Assembly: GCA_903944255.1 (NCBI GenBank)
Contig: CAJARE010000025.1
Span: 1 to 6,643, forward strand
Source of the DNA: an uncultured beta proteobacterium
GTDB lineage: Bacteria > Pseudomonadota > Gammaproteobacteria > Burkholderiales > Burkholderiaceae
DNA length: 6,643 bases
Direction of reading: 5' to 3'
In this document: in pieces, positions 5,578 through 6,643 of the stretch
Layout of the letters: every line of letters starts with the position of its first letter
How positions within the stretch are numbered: the first letter of the stretch is position 1
Program-made: the position numbers and the translations under genes
Notes under the pieces: generated by a model
The model's input: the letters and a program-made list of their open reading frames with translations, nothing else
Database searches by the model: none
Told to the model about the DNA's origin: nothing

Positions 5578-6643
5578 TGACTCATTTGCCTAGTATCGAG
5601 ATTGGTCCATTCACACGAGCTCAAGGCTCGATTATTTTGCCAGGATCCAAGAGTATTTCGAATCGCGCATTACTGCTGGCAGCCCTTTCTTCTGGCACTA
5701 CAACCCTCAAGAACTTATTAGACGCTGACGATACGCAGGTGATGCGTAATGCACTCCGCCAGCTAGGTCTTTCAGTGATCGATCAAGCTAATCATGTGTG
5801 CGTAGTAGAGGGCTGTAATGGCAAATTTCCAGTGCGTGAAGCAGATCTTTTTATGGGGAATGCTGGTACTGCTATTCGTCCTTTGACAGCGGCCTTAGCA
5901 ATGCAAGGCGGCAACTATCATTTATCAGGTGTAGCTCGTATGCATGAGCGACCAATTCGCGATCTTGTTGATGGATTGCGTCAAGTGGGTGCCAAGATTG
6001 AATATGAATTGCAAGAAGGTTATCCGCCGATTCAGATTTCTGCAGCGGATATTCAGATTAAAGATGTTGTTAAAGTACGCGGTGATGTATCGAGTCAATT
6101 CTTAACAGCTTTGCTGATGGCTCTACCTTTAGTTGCTCTCGAACCCGTACGTATTGAAGTGGTCGGCGAACTCATTTCACGTCCTTATATCGATATCACC
6201 CTCAAATTAATGGCTAGATTTGGTGTCAAGGTGTCATGCCCTGATTCACAATCATTTGTTATTCCTGCCAACACTTCGAATATTGTTTACAAAAGCCCAG
6301 GAGAGCTCTCGGTTGAAGGTGACGCTTCCTCAGCCTCTTATTTTTTAGCGCTAGGCGCTATCGGTAATGGCCCTGTGCGCGTGCTCGGGGTCGGCAAAGA
6401 TAGCATTCAAGGCGATGTCGCATTTGCAGATGCGCTTGCTCTGATGGGCGCCAAGATCACCGCAGGTGAAGATTGGATTGAGGTTGCCGGTGTTCAGAAT
6501 GCCAATGGAAAACTCAATGGCATCACTATAGATTGCACTGAAATACCAGATGCTGCGATGACACTTGCAGTTGCCGCATTGTTTGCAGAAGGTCCTACGC
6601 GCTTAAATGGTATAGCGAGTTGGCGTGTTAAAGAAACTGATCG
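5577..6643 (+). CDS. aroA: 5-enolpyruvylshikimate-3-phosphate synthase (3' truncated by window)
   Basis: Shikimate-pathway enzyme (EC 2.5.1.19) joining shikimate 3-phosphate and phosphoenolpyruvate to give EPSP, the precursor of chorismate; cytoplasmic. I translated the frame from ATG 5577: it stays open for 355 full codons and leaves the window inside the motif VKETDR. The E. coli enzyme has 427 residues, so about 75 are missing. Conserved elements are LPGSKSISNRALLLAAL (21-37) with catalytic Lys25, LDADDTQVM, GNAGTAIRP (94-102), RMHERPIRDLVDGLR (121-135), VSSQFLTALLMALP (171-184), SRPYIDITL (201-209), VEGDASSASYFLALGAI (246-262), GDVAFADAL and IPDAAMT with Asp325; Glu353 lies in VKETD. The unaltered GNAGTAxRP motif places it with class I, which is normally glyphosate-sensitive. 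In related genomes cmk and rpsA follow; that cannot be seen here. Confidence 0.97.
   Translation, partial: MTHLPSIEIGPFTRAQGSIILPGSKSISNRALLLAALSSGTTTLKNLLDADDTQVMRNALRQLGLSVIDQANHVCVVEGCNGKFPVREADLFMGNAGTAIRPLTAALAMQGGNYHLSGVARMHERPIRDLVDGLRQVGAKIEYELQEGYPPIQISAADIQIKDVVKVRGDVSSQFLTALLMALPLVALEPVRIEVVGELISRPYIDITLKLMARFGVKVSCPDSQSFVIPANTSNIVYKSPGELSVEGDASSASYFLALGAIGNGPVRVLGVGKDSIQGDVAFADALALMGAKITAGEDWIEVAGVQNANGKLNGITIDCTEIPDAAMTLAVAALFAEGPTRLNGIASWRVKETD

Overview
This window is an ordinary, tightly packed, all-plus-strand bacterial chromosome segment: 3' part of gyrA, then serC, pheA, hisC, tyrA and the first part of aroA. The proteins look betaproteobacterial (Burkholderiales). Examples are the Burkholderia-like GyrA C-terminal domain, the fused chorismate mutase/prephenate dehydratase, and the short TyrA without an ACT domain. 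The fairly A+T-rich coding sequence (many TTA/TTG Leu and AAA Lys codons) would fit a low-GC member such as Polynucleobacter. The genus is an inference from memory of family sequences, not a search result.

Layout: gyrA tail (1-1296), 27-nt gap, serC (1324-2421), 1-nt TAATG overlap, pheA (2421-3500), 39-nt structured gap, hisC (3540-4664), 31-nt gap, tyrA (4696-5577), 1-nt TAATG overlap, aroA (5577 to beyond the end). No gap exceeds 40 nt. I see no tRNA, rRNA, mobile element, CRISPR or phage signal, and no minus-strand gene I would defend.

Function: aroA leads to chorismate. The PheA fusion converts chorismate to prephenate and phenylpyruvate. TyrA oxidises prephenate and/or arogenate towards tyrosine. 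HisC can supply an aminotransferase for histidine and, in several relatives, for aromatic amino acids. SerC supplies serine and also acts in pyridoxal-phosphate synthesis; PLP is the cofactor of both SerC and HisC. The order matches the 'aromatic supraoperon' described in Pseudomonas and relatives, in which cmk and rpsA usually follow aroA.

I do not find an undescribed system here. The details most worth a second look are a nested stem-loop enclosing the pheA stop codon, a smaller hairpin around the gyrA stop codon with the same loop, TyrA cofactor- and substrate-pocket residues suggesting NADP+ use, serC codon use unlike its neighbours, and an extra loop in the GyrA C-terminal domain.
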